Assembly (NCBI RefSeq): GCF_030547685.1
Contig: NZ_JAUOQM010000042.1
Span: 1 to 56,306, forward strand
Source of the DNA: Gilvimarinus sp. 2_MG-2023
GTDB lineage: Bacteria > Pseudomonadota > Gammaproteobacteria > Pseudomonadales > Cellvibrionaceae
Length of the DNA stretch: 56,306 nt
Reading direction: 5' to 3'
In this document: in pieces, positions 1 through 10,741 of the stretch
Position numbering within the stretch: position 1 is the stretch's first letter
How the letters are laid out: each line of letters begins with the position of its first letter
Made by a program: the position numbers and the translations under genes
Notes under the pieces: generated by a model
What the model was told of the DNA's origin: nothing
What the model saw: the letters and a program-made list of their open reading frames with translations, nothing else
The model's database searches: none

Positions 1-516
<516 letters not shown>

Positions 517-635
517 TTAAACAAGTTGCTATTGGGTTAGGCTGCCACTGACAGCCCCGTCAATTAGGGGCGCTATGATACCTTATCAGTGGCCATTTTT
601 CAGGCATTATCGCGCGCGGCAGGCTTTGCGGACTG

Positions 636-1268
636 CTAGAGTGGGATTTGTTGCAGTAAGCGCTCGGCCTCGGCCAGTAATCGTTTGCGCTGCAGCAATA
701 TTTGCAGCCTGGAGCCACCCACCTGCCGCCACAACATGGCCGAGCGCACGGAAGCCAAGAGCAGTGCTCTAACCTGATTAGCCACGCGTTTTTGCTGTAA
801 GTAGGTCGGCTCTCCGGCTACTTGAATCCGAAAGCGAAAACGACTGAGTGTATCGCTGTAGATATCGGCTAAATTGGCAATGACATTGTCATGAGTGCTG
901 CCAAAGTGCCCGGCTTGATGTTTCGCGGTATCAATACGACTGGAAATCACTTGCAGCATATCTTTGCGTTTGCGCAGGCGACCTTGTAGGTGCAGTACTC
1001 CGGCGCTATAGCGTACGGTGTGGTTTTGCAATTGGCGGTTCGACTGTAAAAGATCGCGCCAGGTTTCTAGCCCTAAGCGCAAATTGGCCAGCTCGCCGTA
1101 GACGCTCAATGTGTCGGTCGGTGAGGTTTGGAACAGGCTATTAATACTGCAATGGTAGGCATCACTGGGAATAAAGCCGGTGCGTGCTAACTGATCCACA
1201 AGTGCAGTGGCCTGCAATGTTCCGGCTGCGGCCAGGGTGATGTCTTGCCATTTGTTCGATTGAGCCAA
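636..1268 (-). CDS. hflD: HflD-like protein (high-frequency lysogenization regulator homolog)
   Basis: A 210-residue, all-helical-looking soluble protein, matching the usual HflD length of about 210. No catalytic motif is visible. Identification rests on the sequence pattern (an N-terminal stretch with TLQATALVDQLARTG, later GELANLRLGLETWRDLL) and on its position between purB and mnmA, where hflD sits in E. coli and Pseudomonas. In E. coli HflD binds the phage lambda CII protein and is membrane associated; its housekeeping role is unclear. Here it probably shares a transcript with mnmA, 46 bp upstream. The name reflects homology only; a lambda-related role in this host is not implied. Confidence 0.9.
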   Translation of the reverse strand: MAQSNKWQDITLAAAGTLQATALVDQLARTGFIPSDAYHCSINSLFQTSPTDTLSVYGELANLRLGLETWRDLLQSNRQLQNHTVRYSAGVLHLQGRLRKRKDMLQVISSRIDTAKHQAGHFGSTHDNVIANLADIYSDTLSRFRFRIQVAGEPTYLQQKRVANQVRALLLASVRSAMLWRQVGGSRLQILLQRKRLLAEAERLLQQIPL

Positions 1269-1314
1269 GGGTAATTCCTACATCAAGTAAATGGTGAAGC
1301 TTGCAGTTGAGGAG

Positions 1315-2409
1315 CTATTGATTGTCGGCAAATTCGATAACCGCACCGCCTAAGCAGATCTCGCCATCGTAAAAGACAACCGACTGGCCAGGGGTAACCG
1401 CTCGTTGTGGCTGGTCGAAAAGAACCTTCAAACCCTTATCGGTAATGGTCACTGTACAGGCTTGGTCGGCTTGCCGATAGCGAGTTTTGGCGGTGCAGCG
1501 AAAGGGGGTTTGTGGTGCGTCATGATTGATCCAGTGGGGTTGGGCGGCACTTAAATGGTTGGTGAAAAGCCGTGGGTTTTCTGTGCCTTGGGCGACTTTT
1601 AATATATTGCGGGTTAAATCTTTTTCTACCACAAACCACGGATCGTCGCTGGCGCCTTTCACGCCGCCAATGCCAAGCCCCTGACGCTGGCCAATTGTGT
1701 GGTACATCAAACCGCTGTGCTGGCCGATGACACGACCTGTGTCGTCTTCAATAGCCCCAGGCTGGGCGGGTAAGTACTGCTCTAAAAAATCTTTAAATCG
1801 ACGCTCGCCAATAAAACAAATACCGGTGCTGTCTTTTTTGCTGTGGGTGATTAAACCGTGAGCCTCAGCAATGCTACGCACTTCGGGCTTGTCCAGTTCC
1901 CCGACTGGAAATAGAGTCTGGGCGAACTCGGCTTCACTGACAGCGTGCAGAAAATAGCTCTGATCTTTATTGTTGTCTAGGCCGCGCAATAGGTAGGTGT
2001 GTCCATCGCGCTCGGCGCGACGCACATAGTGGCCGGTGGCAATATATTGCGCTCCGAGCATCTGCGCGTACTCGAGAAAAACCTTAAATTTGATTTCACG
2101 GTTGCACAGAATATCTGGATTGGGCGTGCGCCCGGCTTTGTATTCGGCCAGGAAATGCTCAAAAACATTATCCCAGTATTCGGCGGCAAAATTGGCGGTG
2201 TGTAATTTAATGCCCAGGGTTTCACACACTTTTTGTGCGTCGGCTAAATCTTCTTTGGCCGTGCAGTAATCTGTGCCGTCGTCCTCCTCCCAGTTTTTCA
2301 TAAACAGGCCTTCTACCTGATAACCTTGCTGTTGCAAGAGTAGGGCAGAAACGGAAGAGTCGACACCACCGGACATGCCGACAATGACTTTTTTGGGGGC
2401 TTGATTCAT
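1315..2409 (-). CDS. mnmA: tRNA-specific 2-thiouridylase MnmA
   Basis: 364 residues, normal for the family. It activates U34 of tRNA(Lys), tRNA(Glu) and tRNA(Gln) with ATP and inserts sulfur, the s2 step of mnm5s2U. Visible motifs are the PP-loop GMSGGVDSS at residues 11-19, catalytic Cys102 in [11 protein letters not shown], and the second active Cys198 in [12 protein letters not shown], corresponding to Cys102 and Cys199 of E. coli. The GLGIGG region and C-terminal beta-barrel are present, so the protein looks intact. Its neighbours hflD (downstream) and nudJ (upstream, 38 bp gap) suggest one minus-strand transcription unit nudJ-mnmA-hflD-purB. Confidence 0.97.
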   Translation of the reverse strand: MNQAPKKVIVGMSGGVDSSVSALLLQQQGYQVEGLFMKNWEEDDGTDYCTAKEDLADAQKVCETLGIKLHTANFAAEYWDNVFEHFLAEYKAGRTPNPDILCNREIKFKVFLEYAQMLGAQYIATGHYVRRAERDGHTYLLRGLDNNKDQSYFLHAVSEAEFAQTLFPVGELDKPEVRSIAEAHGLITHSKKDSTGICFIGERRFKDFLEQYLPAQPGAIEDDTGRVIGQHSGLMYHTIGQRQGLGIGGVKGASDDPWFVVEKDLTRNILKVAQGTENPRLFTNHLSAAQPHWINHDAPQTPFRCTAKTRYRQADQACTVTITDKGLKVLFDQPQRAVTPGQSVVFYDGEICLGGAVIEFADNQ

Positions 2410-2447
2410 ACAACGTGTGTCTTTGCTGAGCGAGATTGGGCGCTATT

Positions 2448-2894
2448 CTAACCTTGCCCGCCGGTTACCTCCAAGGGGAAACGGCGGCCACTTAAATAGT
2501 CTTCAATGACTTTTAGCACCATTGGGCTGCGCAATTGTGCCGCGCGGCTGCGAATTTGCTCTACGCTTAGCCATATGGGGCCAATGATCCCGGTATCCAA
2601 GGGGGCCTCTGCATTATGTTGAACGGCCCGAGCAATAAAAGTCGTGCGCACATAGGTGATTTGGTTGGCCGGTGCTTTGTAAAGATCAACGCCCACCACG
2701 CCGGTTACTTCTACCTCCCAGCCGGTTTCTTCCATAGTTTCACGCCCAGCCGCTTGTGCCAGTGTCTCACCGGCCTCAAGGTGCCCAGCCGGTTGATTGA
2801 GCCGCTCTTGGCCGTCGATCCACTCGCGTACCAGTAAAAACTGACCTTCTTGCTCGACGATGGTGGCGACAGTCACATGGGGTTGAAAGCTCAT
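2448..2894 (-). CDS. nudJ: NUDIX phosphatase, NudJ type
   Basis: 148 residues with a complete Nudix box at about residues 38-60 (GHLEAGETL followed by RETMEETGW), fitting G-x5-E-x7-RE-x2-EE-x-G. The beginning, FQPHVTVATIV, and the end, LRSPMVLKVIEDYLSGRRFPLEV, are characteristic of NudJ (YmfB), which hydrolyses nucleoside di- and triphosphates and hydroxymethylpyrimidine pyrophosphate. The Mg2+-binding glutamates of the REx2EE core are intact. It lies between rluE and mnmA, the same order as in E. coli. The exact substrate cannot be deduced from sequence. Confidence 0.92.
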   Translation of the reverse strand: MSFQPHVTVATIVEQEGQFLLVREWIDGQERLNQPAGHLEAGETLAQAAGRETMEETGWEVEVTGVVGVDLYKAPANQITYVRTTFIARAVQHNAEAPLDTGIIGPIWLSVEQIRSRAAQLRSPMVLKVIEDYLSGRRFPLEVTGGQG

Positions 2895-2920
2895 ACGGGG
2901 TCCTGATGGGGTGAACGGGT

Positions 2921-3565
2921 TTATCGGGGGCGTTTGCCACCGGGTTTCGGCCCTTTAAAGGCGGGCCCCTTGCTGCCAGGTCGTTTTTTATTAATGGGTC
3001 GCTTAGCGGCGGGTGGCTGTGGGAGGTGAACGGTCTCCATATGCCACTGTCCACTGTCGAGATCACCCAGTTGCCACTGACCGATACTCACTCTTATCAA
3101 TCGCAAGGTGGGTAGATTGACGGCGGCCGTCATGCGTCGAACTTGACGATTGCGGCCCTCCGTAATGGTAATGGCCAGCCAAGTGGTGGGGATGTGACGG
3201 CGCTCGCGCACCGGTGGGTGGCGAGGCCAAAGTGTGGGTGGTTCAATAGTCTGCACTTTGGCGGGGCGGGTGAGGCCATCTTTCAGTGTTACGCCTCGGC
3301 GCAATTGCTCTAAGGCTTCTGGGCCTGCGTCCCCTTCCACTTGCACCCAGTAGGTTTTGGGTAGTTTGTTACTCGGGTGAGTAATACGCTGTTGCAAAGC
3401 GCCGTCGTCGGTCAGTACCAGTAGGCCTTCGGAGTCGAGGTCCAGTCTACCCGCGGCATAGACATTGCTTTGAGTAACATAGTCCGCCAGAGTCGGACGC
3501 CCTTCGGGGTCGGTAAATTGGCACAAAACCCCATAGGGCTTATTGAAAAGCACTAATTTGGCCAT
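2921..3565 (-). CDS. rluE: 23S rRNA pseudouridine synthase RluE
   Basis: 214 residues, RsuA/RluE family without an S4 domain. The family motif [17 protein letters not shown] at about 39-55 carries the catalytic aspartate Asp42, and [10 protein letters not shown] is the second conserved block. RluE makes the pseudouridine at position 2457 of 23S rRNA in E. coli. The last ~30 residues are a Lys/Pro/Gly/Arg-rich tail (KKRPGSKGP...PGGKRPR), probably an unstructured RNA-binding extension. The start ATG at 3563-3565 gives [14 protein letters not shown], the normal family N-terminus. The short 26 bp gap to nudJ suggests co-transcription. Confidence 0.94.
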   Translation of the reverse strand: MAKLVLFNKPYGVLCQFTDPEGRPTLADYVTQSNVYAAGRLDLDSEGLLVLTDDGALQQRITHPSNKLPKTYWVQVEGDAGPEALEQLRRGVTLKDGLTRPAKVQTIEPPTLWPRHPPVRERRHIPTTWLAITITEGRNRQVRRMTAAVNLPTLRLIRVSIGQWQLGDLDSGQWHMETVHLPQPPAAKRPINKKRPGSKGPAFKGPKPGGKRPR

Positions 3566-3639
3566 AGATATAGGTAAGTTGGAGTGAAAACGCGGCCAGT
3601 GTAGCTTAGTTAGCCGCGTTTTGGCGAACCGTTCGGCCG

Positions 3640-3864
3640 TTAGGTGTGGGGCGTTGCTGGTTCTGGTAGAGTGATATTGACAGCATGTAAGCCCTTATCA
3701 CCTTTAGAAATGTCAAAACTTACGGCTTGGCCAGCTTTCAAGGTTTTGTAACCGTCCATACTGATGGCGGAATAATGGGCGAATAAATCTTCGTTTCCTT
3801 CATCCGGGAGGATGAACCCGTAGCCTTTGGCATTGTTGAACCATTTGACAGTACCGGTAGGCAT
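3640..3864 (-). CDS. cspD: Cold-shock-like protein CspD
   Basis: 74 residues forming one cold-shock domain. RNP1 (KGYGFI) and RNP2 (DLFAHY) are intact, so it should bind single-stranded nucleic acid. The N-terminus [18 protein letters not shown] and the short proline-rich tail fit CspD, the stationary-phase replication inhibitor of E. coli, rather than CspA. The divergent position next to clpS-clpA is the classical cspD location. A Shine-Dalgarno sequence (AAGGAT) lies about eight bases before the ATG on the minus strand. Whether it is cold-, starvation- or growth-phase-controlled cannot be read from sequence. Confidence 0.93.
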   Translation of the reverse strand: MPTGTVKWFNNAKGYGFILPDEGNEDLFAHYSAISMDGYKTLKAGQAVSFDISKGDKGLHAVNITLPEPATPHT

Positions 3865-4128
3865 ATTATTAATCCTTCTTATTATAGGCGCGCTACTCTT
3901 AGGTTACGCACGATTATTATTAGTACTTGCCCTCACAAATGCCACAGCGATTGCAGTGCGTCAATAGAGTGACGGTCAAGTTGAGTGGCGAAAAAACGAC
4001 CACCGGGTGACTTTTTATCTGACAGGAGAGGTCTTGTCAAGCCGTAGGAGTTCGTGATGCCCGAGGGGAATGGGTTACAATGCTTAAACCTACAATTTGC
4101 AGAAAAGAATCGGTTCTTGTGTACGACT

Positions 4129-4518
4129 ATGGGAAAGTTTGAAAACTATCGACTAACATTAAATCAGGTGAGTGGTCACAGTGACGGTGACGACGACTAT
4201 AACCATGAGGGTGGGGCGGCAGTGCAAGAGGCTCCGCCGGAGCTTAAAAAGCCCGCCAAGTATCAAGTGGTTATGCACAATGATGATTACACGCCAATGG
4301 AGTTTGTGGTTTATGCGTTGGAAACATTTTTCAGCATGAACCGAGAGCAGGCCACACAGGTAATGCTCACCGTGCACACTAAGGGCAAGGCGGTTTGCGG
4401 CACTTACACCCGTGATATCGCCGAAACCAAAGCCGCTCAGGTTAACCAGTGTGCCAAAGATAACGAGCATCCATTGTTGTGTGAGATCGAAGCAGTAGAA
4501 GGGGACGAAGACAATTAA
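4129..4518 (+). CDS. clpS: ATP-dependent Clp protease adaptor ClpS
   Basis: The core of this 129-residue protein is a complete Clp[11 protein letters not shown] at 51-60 and [10 protein letters not shown] at 82-91 form the N-degron pocket, and ETKAAQVNQ follows. ClpS delivers N-end-rule substrates (Leu, Phe, Tyr, Trp N-termini) to ClpA, which is the next gene. The start is uncertain. The ATG at 4129 gives [13 protein letters not shown], which resembles Pseudomonas ClpS N-termini as I recall them, but has no clear Shine-Dalgarno. An in-frame GTG-ATG at 4054/4057 has a good TAGGAG and would add 24-25 residues; a GTG at 4168 would shorten the protein. The two transferase genes bpt and aat, which create N-degrons, lie nearby. 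Confidence 0.88.
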   Translation: MGKFENYRLTLNQVSGHSDGDDDYNHEGGAAVQEAPPELKKPAKYQVVMHNDDYTPMEFVVYALETFFSMNREQATQVMLTVHTKGKAVCGTYTRDIAETKAAQVNQCAKDNEHPLLCEIEAVEGDEDN

Positions 4519-4575
4519 GGTGTCATTCGGTATTTATATAACCGGTGAATTGGGCTCCCTAGAGAGGTACCGTAG

Positions 4576-6858
4576 ATGTTAAGTAAAGACCTTGAAGTAA
4601 CCTTAAATATGGCTTTTAAGGGCGCGCGAAGCAAACGGCACGAGTTTATGACCGTTGAGCACTTGCTGTTGGCTCTGATTGACAATGAGTCGGCTGCCGG
4701 TGTGTTGCGTGCCTGTGGGGCAGACCTTGTGGTTCTAAGGCGCGAGCTGATCGAATTTGTCGATTCCACAACCCCATTACTGCCTGAAAACGATGATGAG
4801 CGTGAAACGCAGCCCACCTTAGGTTTTCAACGTGTGCTCCAGCGTGCAGTCTTTCATGTGCAGTCCTCTGGTAAGCAAGAGGTCACCGGCGCCAATGTTT
4901 TGGTAGCGATCTTTAGCGAGCAAGAGAGCCAAGCGGTGTACTACTTAAAACAGCAGAGTATTGCCCGCATCGATGTGGTCAATTACATCACGCACGGTAT
5001 TCAAAAGGTGGCCGGAAACGAGCACGGCGCCGAAGAGGGTTCGCAAGAACAAACCGATGACGAGTCGCTAGGGGTAGAGCAGCCCTCGCAAAGCCCATTG
5101 GAAAACTATGCGACCAACCTTAATGAGCTTGCCGCCAACGGCAAAATTGACCCACTGATTGGCCGCAGCTTCGAGTTGGAGCGAGTCGCGCAGATATTAA
5201 CCCGCCGTCGCAAAAACAACCCGCTGCTGGTAGGTGAGTCCGGTGTGGGTAAAACGGCCATCGCAGAGGGTTTGGCCAAGCGGATTGTCGACGGTGAGGT
5301 ACCCGAGGCATTGGCCGCCAGTGTGGTTTACTCTTTGGATATGGGCGCACTATTGGCTGGCACCAAATACCGCGGCGATTTTGAAAAACGATTTAAAGGC
5401 CTGTTGCACGAGCTGAAAAAACAGGACGACTCAATTCTGTTTATCGATGAAATTCACACCATTATTGGTGCTGGTGCCGCTTCTGGGGGCGTAATGGATG
5501 CCTCTAATTTACTTAAGCCACTGTTGAGTTCTGGTCAGCTACGCTGCATGGGTTCTACCACTTATCAGGAATACCGCGGTATTTTTGAAAAAGATCGCGC
5601 CCTATCGCGTCGCTTCCAAAAAGTTGATGTGGATGAGCCCACGGTCGATGAGACTTATCAAATTCTTAAAGGTCTGAAAAAGCATTTCGAAGAGCACCAC
5701 GGCCTGCGCTTTACCGATCCGGCGTTAAAAGCCGCTGCCGAAATGGCCGAACGCTATATTAATGATCGGTTTTTACCCGATAAAGCCATTGACGTTATCG
5801 ACGAGGCCGGAGCTTATCAACAGTTGCAACCACCGAGTAAACGGAAAAAAACGGTGGGCGTCACCGACGTGGAAGCCGTTGTGGCAAAAATTGCCCGTAT
5901 TCCACCGAAAAGTGTATCGGCTAACGACCTAGAGCAGCTGCGCAAGTTGGAAGACAATCTTAAGTTGACTGTGTTTGGTCAAAATGAAGCGATTGAAACA
6001 CTGGCAACAGCGATTAAACTGGCTCGGGCAGGTTTGCGCACGGGTGATCAGCCTATCGGCTCCTTCCTCTTTGCGGGTCCCACTGGTGTGGGGAAAACCG
6101 AGGTGAGTAAACAATTGTCCCGCAGTTTAGGGGTCGAGTTGCAGCGCTTCGATATGTCGGAATATATGGAGCGACACACCGTGTCTCGCTTAATAGGTGC
6201 GCCTCCGGGGTATGTCGGCTTTGACCAAGGTGGTTTGCTCACCGATGCGGTGACAAAAAACCCACACTGTGTGGTGCTGTTGGATGAAATTGAGAAAGCT
6301 CACCCGGACGTCTTTAATTTATTACTGCAGGTAATGGATCACGGTACCCTAACGGATAACAATGGTCGCAAAGCAGATTTTCGCAATGTGATTTTGATTA
6401 TGACCACTAATGCGGGTGCTGAAGACGCTAGTCGAGCTTCGATTGGCTTCACCAAGCAAGATCACTCCACCGACGCCATGGAAGCACTGAAGCGGATGTT
6501 TACCCCAGAGTTTCGCAATCGCTTGGATGCCGTTGTACAGTTTGGTTCGCTGCCACTGAGTGTAGTGGAAACGGTTGTAGACAAATTCTTGACCGAGCTG
6601 CAATCCCAACTGGACGACAAAAAAGTGACTCTCGAAGTTTCTGAGCGAGCGCGTAAATGGTTGGCGGTTAACGGCTATGACGAGAAAATGGGTGCAAGAC
6701 CTATGGCGCGATTGATTCAGGAGAAGGTGAAAAAGCCATTGGCCGAGGCGGTACTGTTTGGCGACTTAGCCAACGGCGGTGTGGTTGAGGTGGATGTGGA
6801 TGAAGCGCGCGATGAGTTGGCGCTTGGCTACGAAACTAAAGAGCTTGAGCCCGCTTAG
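4576..6858 (+). CDS. clpA: ATP-dependent Clp protease ATP-binding subunit ClpA
   Basis: 760 residues, typical ClpA length. Order: N-terminal double Clp-N repeat (1 to about 145), acidic linker rich in E/D/Q, first AAA+ module with Walker A GESGVGKT near 220 and Walker B ILFIDEIHT, then second AAA+ module with Walker A GPTGVGKT near 501 and LLDEIEKAHP, and the C-terminal D2-small domain. It forms a hexameric unfoldase on ClpP and is directed by ClpS. There is no long middle domain, which separates it from ClpB and ClpC. It follows clpS by 57 bp and ends at a strong terminator. clpP is not in the window. Confidence 0.98.
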   Translation: MLSKDLEVTLNMAFKGARSKRHEFMTVEHLLLALIDNESAAGVLRACGADLVVLRRELIEFVDSTTPLLPENDDERETQPTLGFQRVLQRAVFHVQSSGKQEVTGANVLVAIFSEQESQAVYYLKQQSIARIDVVNYITHGIQKVAGNEHGAEEGSQEQTDDESLGVEQPSQSPLENYATNLNELAANGKIDPLIGRSFELERVAQILTRRRKNNPLLVGESGVGKTAIAEGLAKRIVDGEVPEALAASVVYSLDMGALLAGTKYRGDFEKRFKGLLHELKKQDDSILFIDEIHTIIGAGAASGGVMDASNLLKPLLSSGQLRCMGSTTYQEYRGIFEKDRALSRRFQKVDVDEPTVDETYQILKGLKKHFEEHHGLRFTDPALKAAAEMAERYINDRFLPDKAIDVIDEAGAYQQLQPPSKRKKTVGVTDVEAVVAKIARIPPKSVSANDLEQLRKLEDNLKLTVFGQNEAIETLATAIKLARAGLRTGDQPIGSFLFAGPTGVGKTEVSKQLSRSLGVELQRFDMSEYMERHTVSRLIGAPPGYVGFDQGGLLTDAVTKNPHCVVLLDEIEKAHPDVFNLLLQVMDHGTLTDNNGRKADFRNVILIMTTNAGAEDASRASIGFTKQDHSTDAMEALKRMFTPEFRNRLDAVVQFGSLPLSVVETVVDKFLTELQSQLDDKKVTLEVSERARKWLAVNGYDEKMGARPMARLIQEKVKKPLAEAVLFGDLANGGVVEVDVDEARDELALGYETKELEPA

Positions 6859-6878
6859 TATTTAACCGTGCCCCTGCA

Positions 6879-6909
6879 TAAAAAAACCGGCATTGGCCGG
6901 TTTTTTTAT
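6879..6909 (+). terminator. Rho-independent terminator after clpA
   Basis: The stem CCGGC-ATTG-GCCGG at 6887-6900 is extended by an A-run on the left and a run of seven T on the right. The symmetry means it could also serve the convergent globin gene that ends at 6936. Confidence 0.9.
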
Positions 6910-6935
6910 GTGGTTCTTTAAGTTGTGCGTTTAAC

Positions 6936-7334
6936 TTAATAGGCGTCGCGAATAATATTAATGCCTGGCGTAAGAGCTGCTTGCCAACTGCGCTCTATGC
7001 TCGGTGAAAACTGCGGGTCAAATTGTGCAAGCGTCTCTAGCAGAGCATCAAACCACAAAGAATACCAGCGTGGTTGAATATCGTACCCAGTGCGAGAGTG
7101 ACTCTGCCCCAGAGATTGTAACTTGGTAGAGGGCATGCCTCGGGCGTGGAGTACTAGCTGCATGATGCCGTTGCGCAATAAGTGCCGTTGAGCTGACATG
7201 TCGGTATCGCGAAATAGCTGGCGAATTTCATCGGACTTGCTCATAAATCGATCATAAAATTCAACGAAAAATGCATCGTTATTACAGCACCGTCCATAGC
7301 TTTGGAAAACAATATCCGAATCGAGTTGCCCCAT
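6936..7334 (-). CDS. Single-domain globin-like protein
   Basis: 132 residues and predicted helical throughout. FFVEFYDRFMSKSDEIRQLF followed by TDMSAQRHLLRNGIMQLVLHA matches the A-E helices of bacterial globins. The histidine in LGQSHSRTGYDI (about residue 79) is in the position expected of the proximal heme ligand, followed by WYSLWFDALLETL. Family members bind heme and O2/NO or act as sensors, but no partner domain is present here, so the role is unknown. It sits alone between clpA and infA, an unusual place. A Shine-Dalgarno AAGG lies about eight bases before the ATG. Confidence 0.8.
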   Translation of the reverse strand: MGQLDSDIVFQSYGRCCNNDAFFVEFYDRFMSKSDEIRQLFRDTDMSAQRHLLRNGIMQLVLHARGMPSTKLQSLGQSHSRTGYDIQPRWYSLWFDALLETLAQFDPQFSPSIERSWQAALTPGINIIRDAY

Positions 7335-7428
7335 AACTGTCGCCTTCTATAGTGTCTGTAGGATAAGTGGCGGCACTTTACTCCAATACAGTCAGTCGGT
7401 ATTTGATATTGGTCAATCAACGCATACG

Positions 7429-7453
7429 AAAAAGCCCCAATAAAGGGGCTTTA
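7429..7453 (-). terminator. Rho-independent terminator after infA
   Basis: Stem AAAGCCCC/GGGGCTTT (7431-7438 and 7445-7452) with a six-base loop; on the minus strand it is followed by a T-run. It lies 36 bp downstream of the infA stop codon. Confidence 0.85.
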
Positions 7454-7488
7454 GCGGGCGTTTAAGTGTAAAACGCTTGCGGCTGAGA

Positions 7489-7707
7489 TTAGCGCGCGCG
7501 GTAGGTGATACGACCTTTGCTTAAGTCGTAAGGTGTCATCTCCACCTTAACTTTATCGCCGGTAAGAATACGGATGTAGTTCTTGCGCATTTTGCCGGAA
7601 ATGTGGGCGGTGACCACGTGACCATTTTCCAGCTTAACGCGGAAAGTGGTGTTGGGGAGTGTATCGATCACTTCGCCTTCAAATTCAATATTGTCTTCTT
7701 TCGCCAT
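7489..7707 (-). CDS. infA: Translation initiation factor IF-1
   Basis: 72 residues, the exact family size. [33 protein letters not shown] and [21 protein letters not shown] are the conserved S1-like OB fold of IF-1. It binds the 30S A site with IF-2 and IF-3. It has its own terminator downstream and a 147 bp gap to bpt upstream, so it is probably transcribed alone, as in E. coli. Nothing is unusual. Confidence 0.99.
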   Translation of the reverse strand: MAKEDNIEFEGEVIDTLPNTTFRVKLENGHVVTAHISGKMRKNYIRILTGDKVKVEMTPYDLSKGRITYRAR

Positions 7708-7854
7708 TCGGCAGAGTCCTCTACTTGGCTGTGCTTCTGCGGGTGTTGTCTAAAACGGCGTGAATTGTGCCTGAAAAGACCCCATTAGCCAAGCCTGAGC
7801 GGCCAAATATTGGGCAAAAGACGTTAAATAGGCAAAGTTTACGTCATAAAAAGC

Positions 7855-8562
7855 TTAATTTAGCCGAACCCAGCGTTTATTAACCAATAATTCCAGTGGT
7901 CGATACTGAGTTTTGTAGTTCATCTTCGGGCATTCTTTAATCCAATAGCCCAAATAGACATAGGGCAAAGACAGCTCTTGAGCCTTGGCAATTTGTTGCA
8001 AAATAACGAAAGCACCGAGGCTGCGCTTTTCTAATTCAGGGTCAAAAAAAGTATAGACTGCGGATAAACCATCCAGAAGGCGGTCGCACACGGCAAGTCC
8101 CGCCAGCTTATCGCCCAATCGGTACTCAATATACTGGGTGCTGCCCCACTCGGAGCTTAAAAAGGCCTTGTACTGTTCGCGGGTTGGCGGATACATATCA
8201 CCATCGCGATGACGGGTATTGATATATTGTTCATAGAGCTGATAGTGCTCATCGGTGTCGATGTTGTCTATCCAGCTGACGTTCAAATCGCTGTTGCGCT
8301 TTAAGCAGCGCCGTTGATTGCGATTAGGGCGAAACAGCCGAACCGGAATACGGCAAGAGAGGCAAGCCTGACACTGGGCGCAGTGGGGGCGATAAAGGTG
8401 TGAGCCACTGCGACGAAACCCCAATTGAGAGAGTTCGGTGTAAAGCGCTGAGTCGACATCGGCAGCCGGGTCGATAAAGACCGTGGTGGCTTCTTCGCCG
8501 TCCAGGTAGCTGCACGGGTGAGGGGCCGTGGCAAAGAGTTTTAGTGTCGATAGGTCGCTCAT
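7855..8562 (-). CDS. bpt: Aspartate/glutamate leucyltransferase Bpt
   Basis: 235 residues from the ATG at 8560-8562; an upstream in-frame ATG at 8577 would add MDELA but has a poorer context and is not seen in relatives. The enzyme attaches Leu from Leu-tRNA to proteins starting with Asp or Glu, making ClpS/ClpA degrons. Family signatures are HPCSYL near the N-terminus, the cysteine block [14 protein letters not shown], and [15 protein letters not shown] near the C-terminus. It is followed on the same strand, further upstream, by aat, the other bacterial N-end-rule transferase, and both lie close to clpS-clpA; the four genes form a functional group. Confidence 0.95.
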   Translation of the reverse strand: MSDLSTLKLFATAPHPCSYLDGEEATTVFIDPAADVDSALYTELSQLGFRRSGSHLYRPHCAQCQACLSCRIPVRLFRPNRNQRRCLKRNSDLNVSWIDNIDTDEHYQLYEQYINTRHRDGDMYPPTREQYKAFLSSEWGSTQYIEYRLGDKLAGLAVCDRLLDGLSAVYTFFDPELEKRSLGAFVILQQIAKAQELSLPYVYLGYWIKECPKMNYKTQYRPLELLVNKRWVRLN

Positions 8563-8702
8563 GGCTAGTTCATCCAATACGGCTAATAATGTAATGTCTG
8601 TTCAGCGGCCGTTTGTGTCTGCAGTATGAGCCGCTGAATGGCTGCTATCTGCCCCTAACTCTAGAGTATTTACACGCTTTTGTCTGCCTGCTAGGTCTAG
8701 TG

Positions 8703-9413
8703 TTATTGCGGAATGAGTAGTGGGGTCTGGTTGCGCCAGTGCGAGGCGCTGGTAGCGCCAATGTGGCGGTTTAACTGCTCGGCAAATGCTTCGCGTGGGA
8801 TTTCGTCTGCCCCCAGTGAGGCGAGGTGTGAGCTGTGCACCTGACAATCAATTAACTCAAAGCCCCAGTCATTAAGGTTGTAGGCCAAGGTGGCGAAGGC
8901 CACTTTGGAGGCATCGCTGACCCGGCTGAACATGGATTCGCCAAAAAACACCTTCCCCAGTGCCACTCCGTAAAGCCCGCCCACCAGTTGCTCTTCCAAG
9001 TACACTTCAATCGAGTGGGCGACTCCCAGGCGGTGCAGTTCTATATACGCTTCTCGCATCTCACCTGTGATCCATGTGCCGGGCTGGCCGTTGCGCGGCT
9101 CAGCACAGGCATCAATGACCTCGGCAAAGGCGCGGTCAGCCGTGACGCTAAACAGCTGTTTTCGCAAGGTTTTGCGCAATGATCGCGACAAGTGGATAGC
9201 GCTTGGCGTGACCACCGTGCGCGGGTTAGGGCTCCACCACAGAATGGGCTGATCTTCTTCATACCAAGGGAAAATGCCCTGAGCATAAGCGTTCACCAAT
9301 CGGGTGGGGCTGAGGTCGCCGCCGGCGGCCAGCAGACCATCGGGCTCGTTTAGTGCCTGATCGAGCGCGGGAAAAACAGATGGGTTGGGGCCGAGCCAGG
9401 GAAGTTGAATCAT
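8703..9413 (-). CDS. aat: Leucyl/phenylalanyl-tRNA--protein transferase
   Basis: 236 residues. YAQGIFPWYEEDQPILWWSPNPR and the block GVAHSIEVYLEEQLVGGLYGVALGKVFFGESMFSR are diagnostic of Aat, as is the C-terminal DCQVHSSHLASLGA. It adds Leu or Phe from aminoacyl-tRNA to N-terminal Arg or Lys, creating substrates for ClpS-ClpAP. The 140 bp spacer to bpt contains no terminator that I can see, so the pair may share a transcript. The start ATG at 9411-9413 gives MIQLPWLG, the standard N-terminus. Confidence 0.97.
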   Translation of the reverse strand: MIQLPWLGPNPSVFPALDQALNEPDGLLAAGGDLSPTRLVNAYAQGIFPWYEEDQPILWWSPNPRTVVTPSAIHLSRSLRKTLRKQLFSVTADRAFAEVIDACAEPRNGQPGTWITGEMREAYIELHRLGVAHSIEVYLEEQLVGGLYGVALGKVFFGESMFSRVSDASKVAFATLAYNLNDWGFELIDCQVHSSHLASLGADEIPREAFAEQLNRHIGATSASHWRNQTPLLIPQ

Positions 9414-9433
9414 TGAGACCTTTTTAGTTACAA

Positions 9434-9460
9434 CAAAAAAACGGGCCGAAGCCCGCTTTC
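9434..9460 (-). terminator. Rho-independent terminator after trxB
   Basis: On the minus strand GCGGGC-TTCG-GCCCGT is followed by seven T. The UUCG tetraloop and short distance (26 bp) from the trxB stop make this a strong terminator that separates trxB from aat. Confidence 0.92.
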
Positions 9461-9486
9461 ATTGTAACTTATCGTACAGTGGGGCG

Positions 9487-10741
<1,255 letters not shown>

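Noticed and set aside
2036-2269. Plus-strand ORFs within mnmA and similar internal ORFs across the window
   Set aside because: They overlap conserved genes in other frames and have no family signature.
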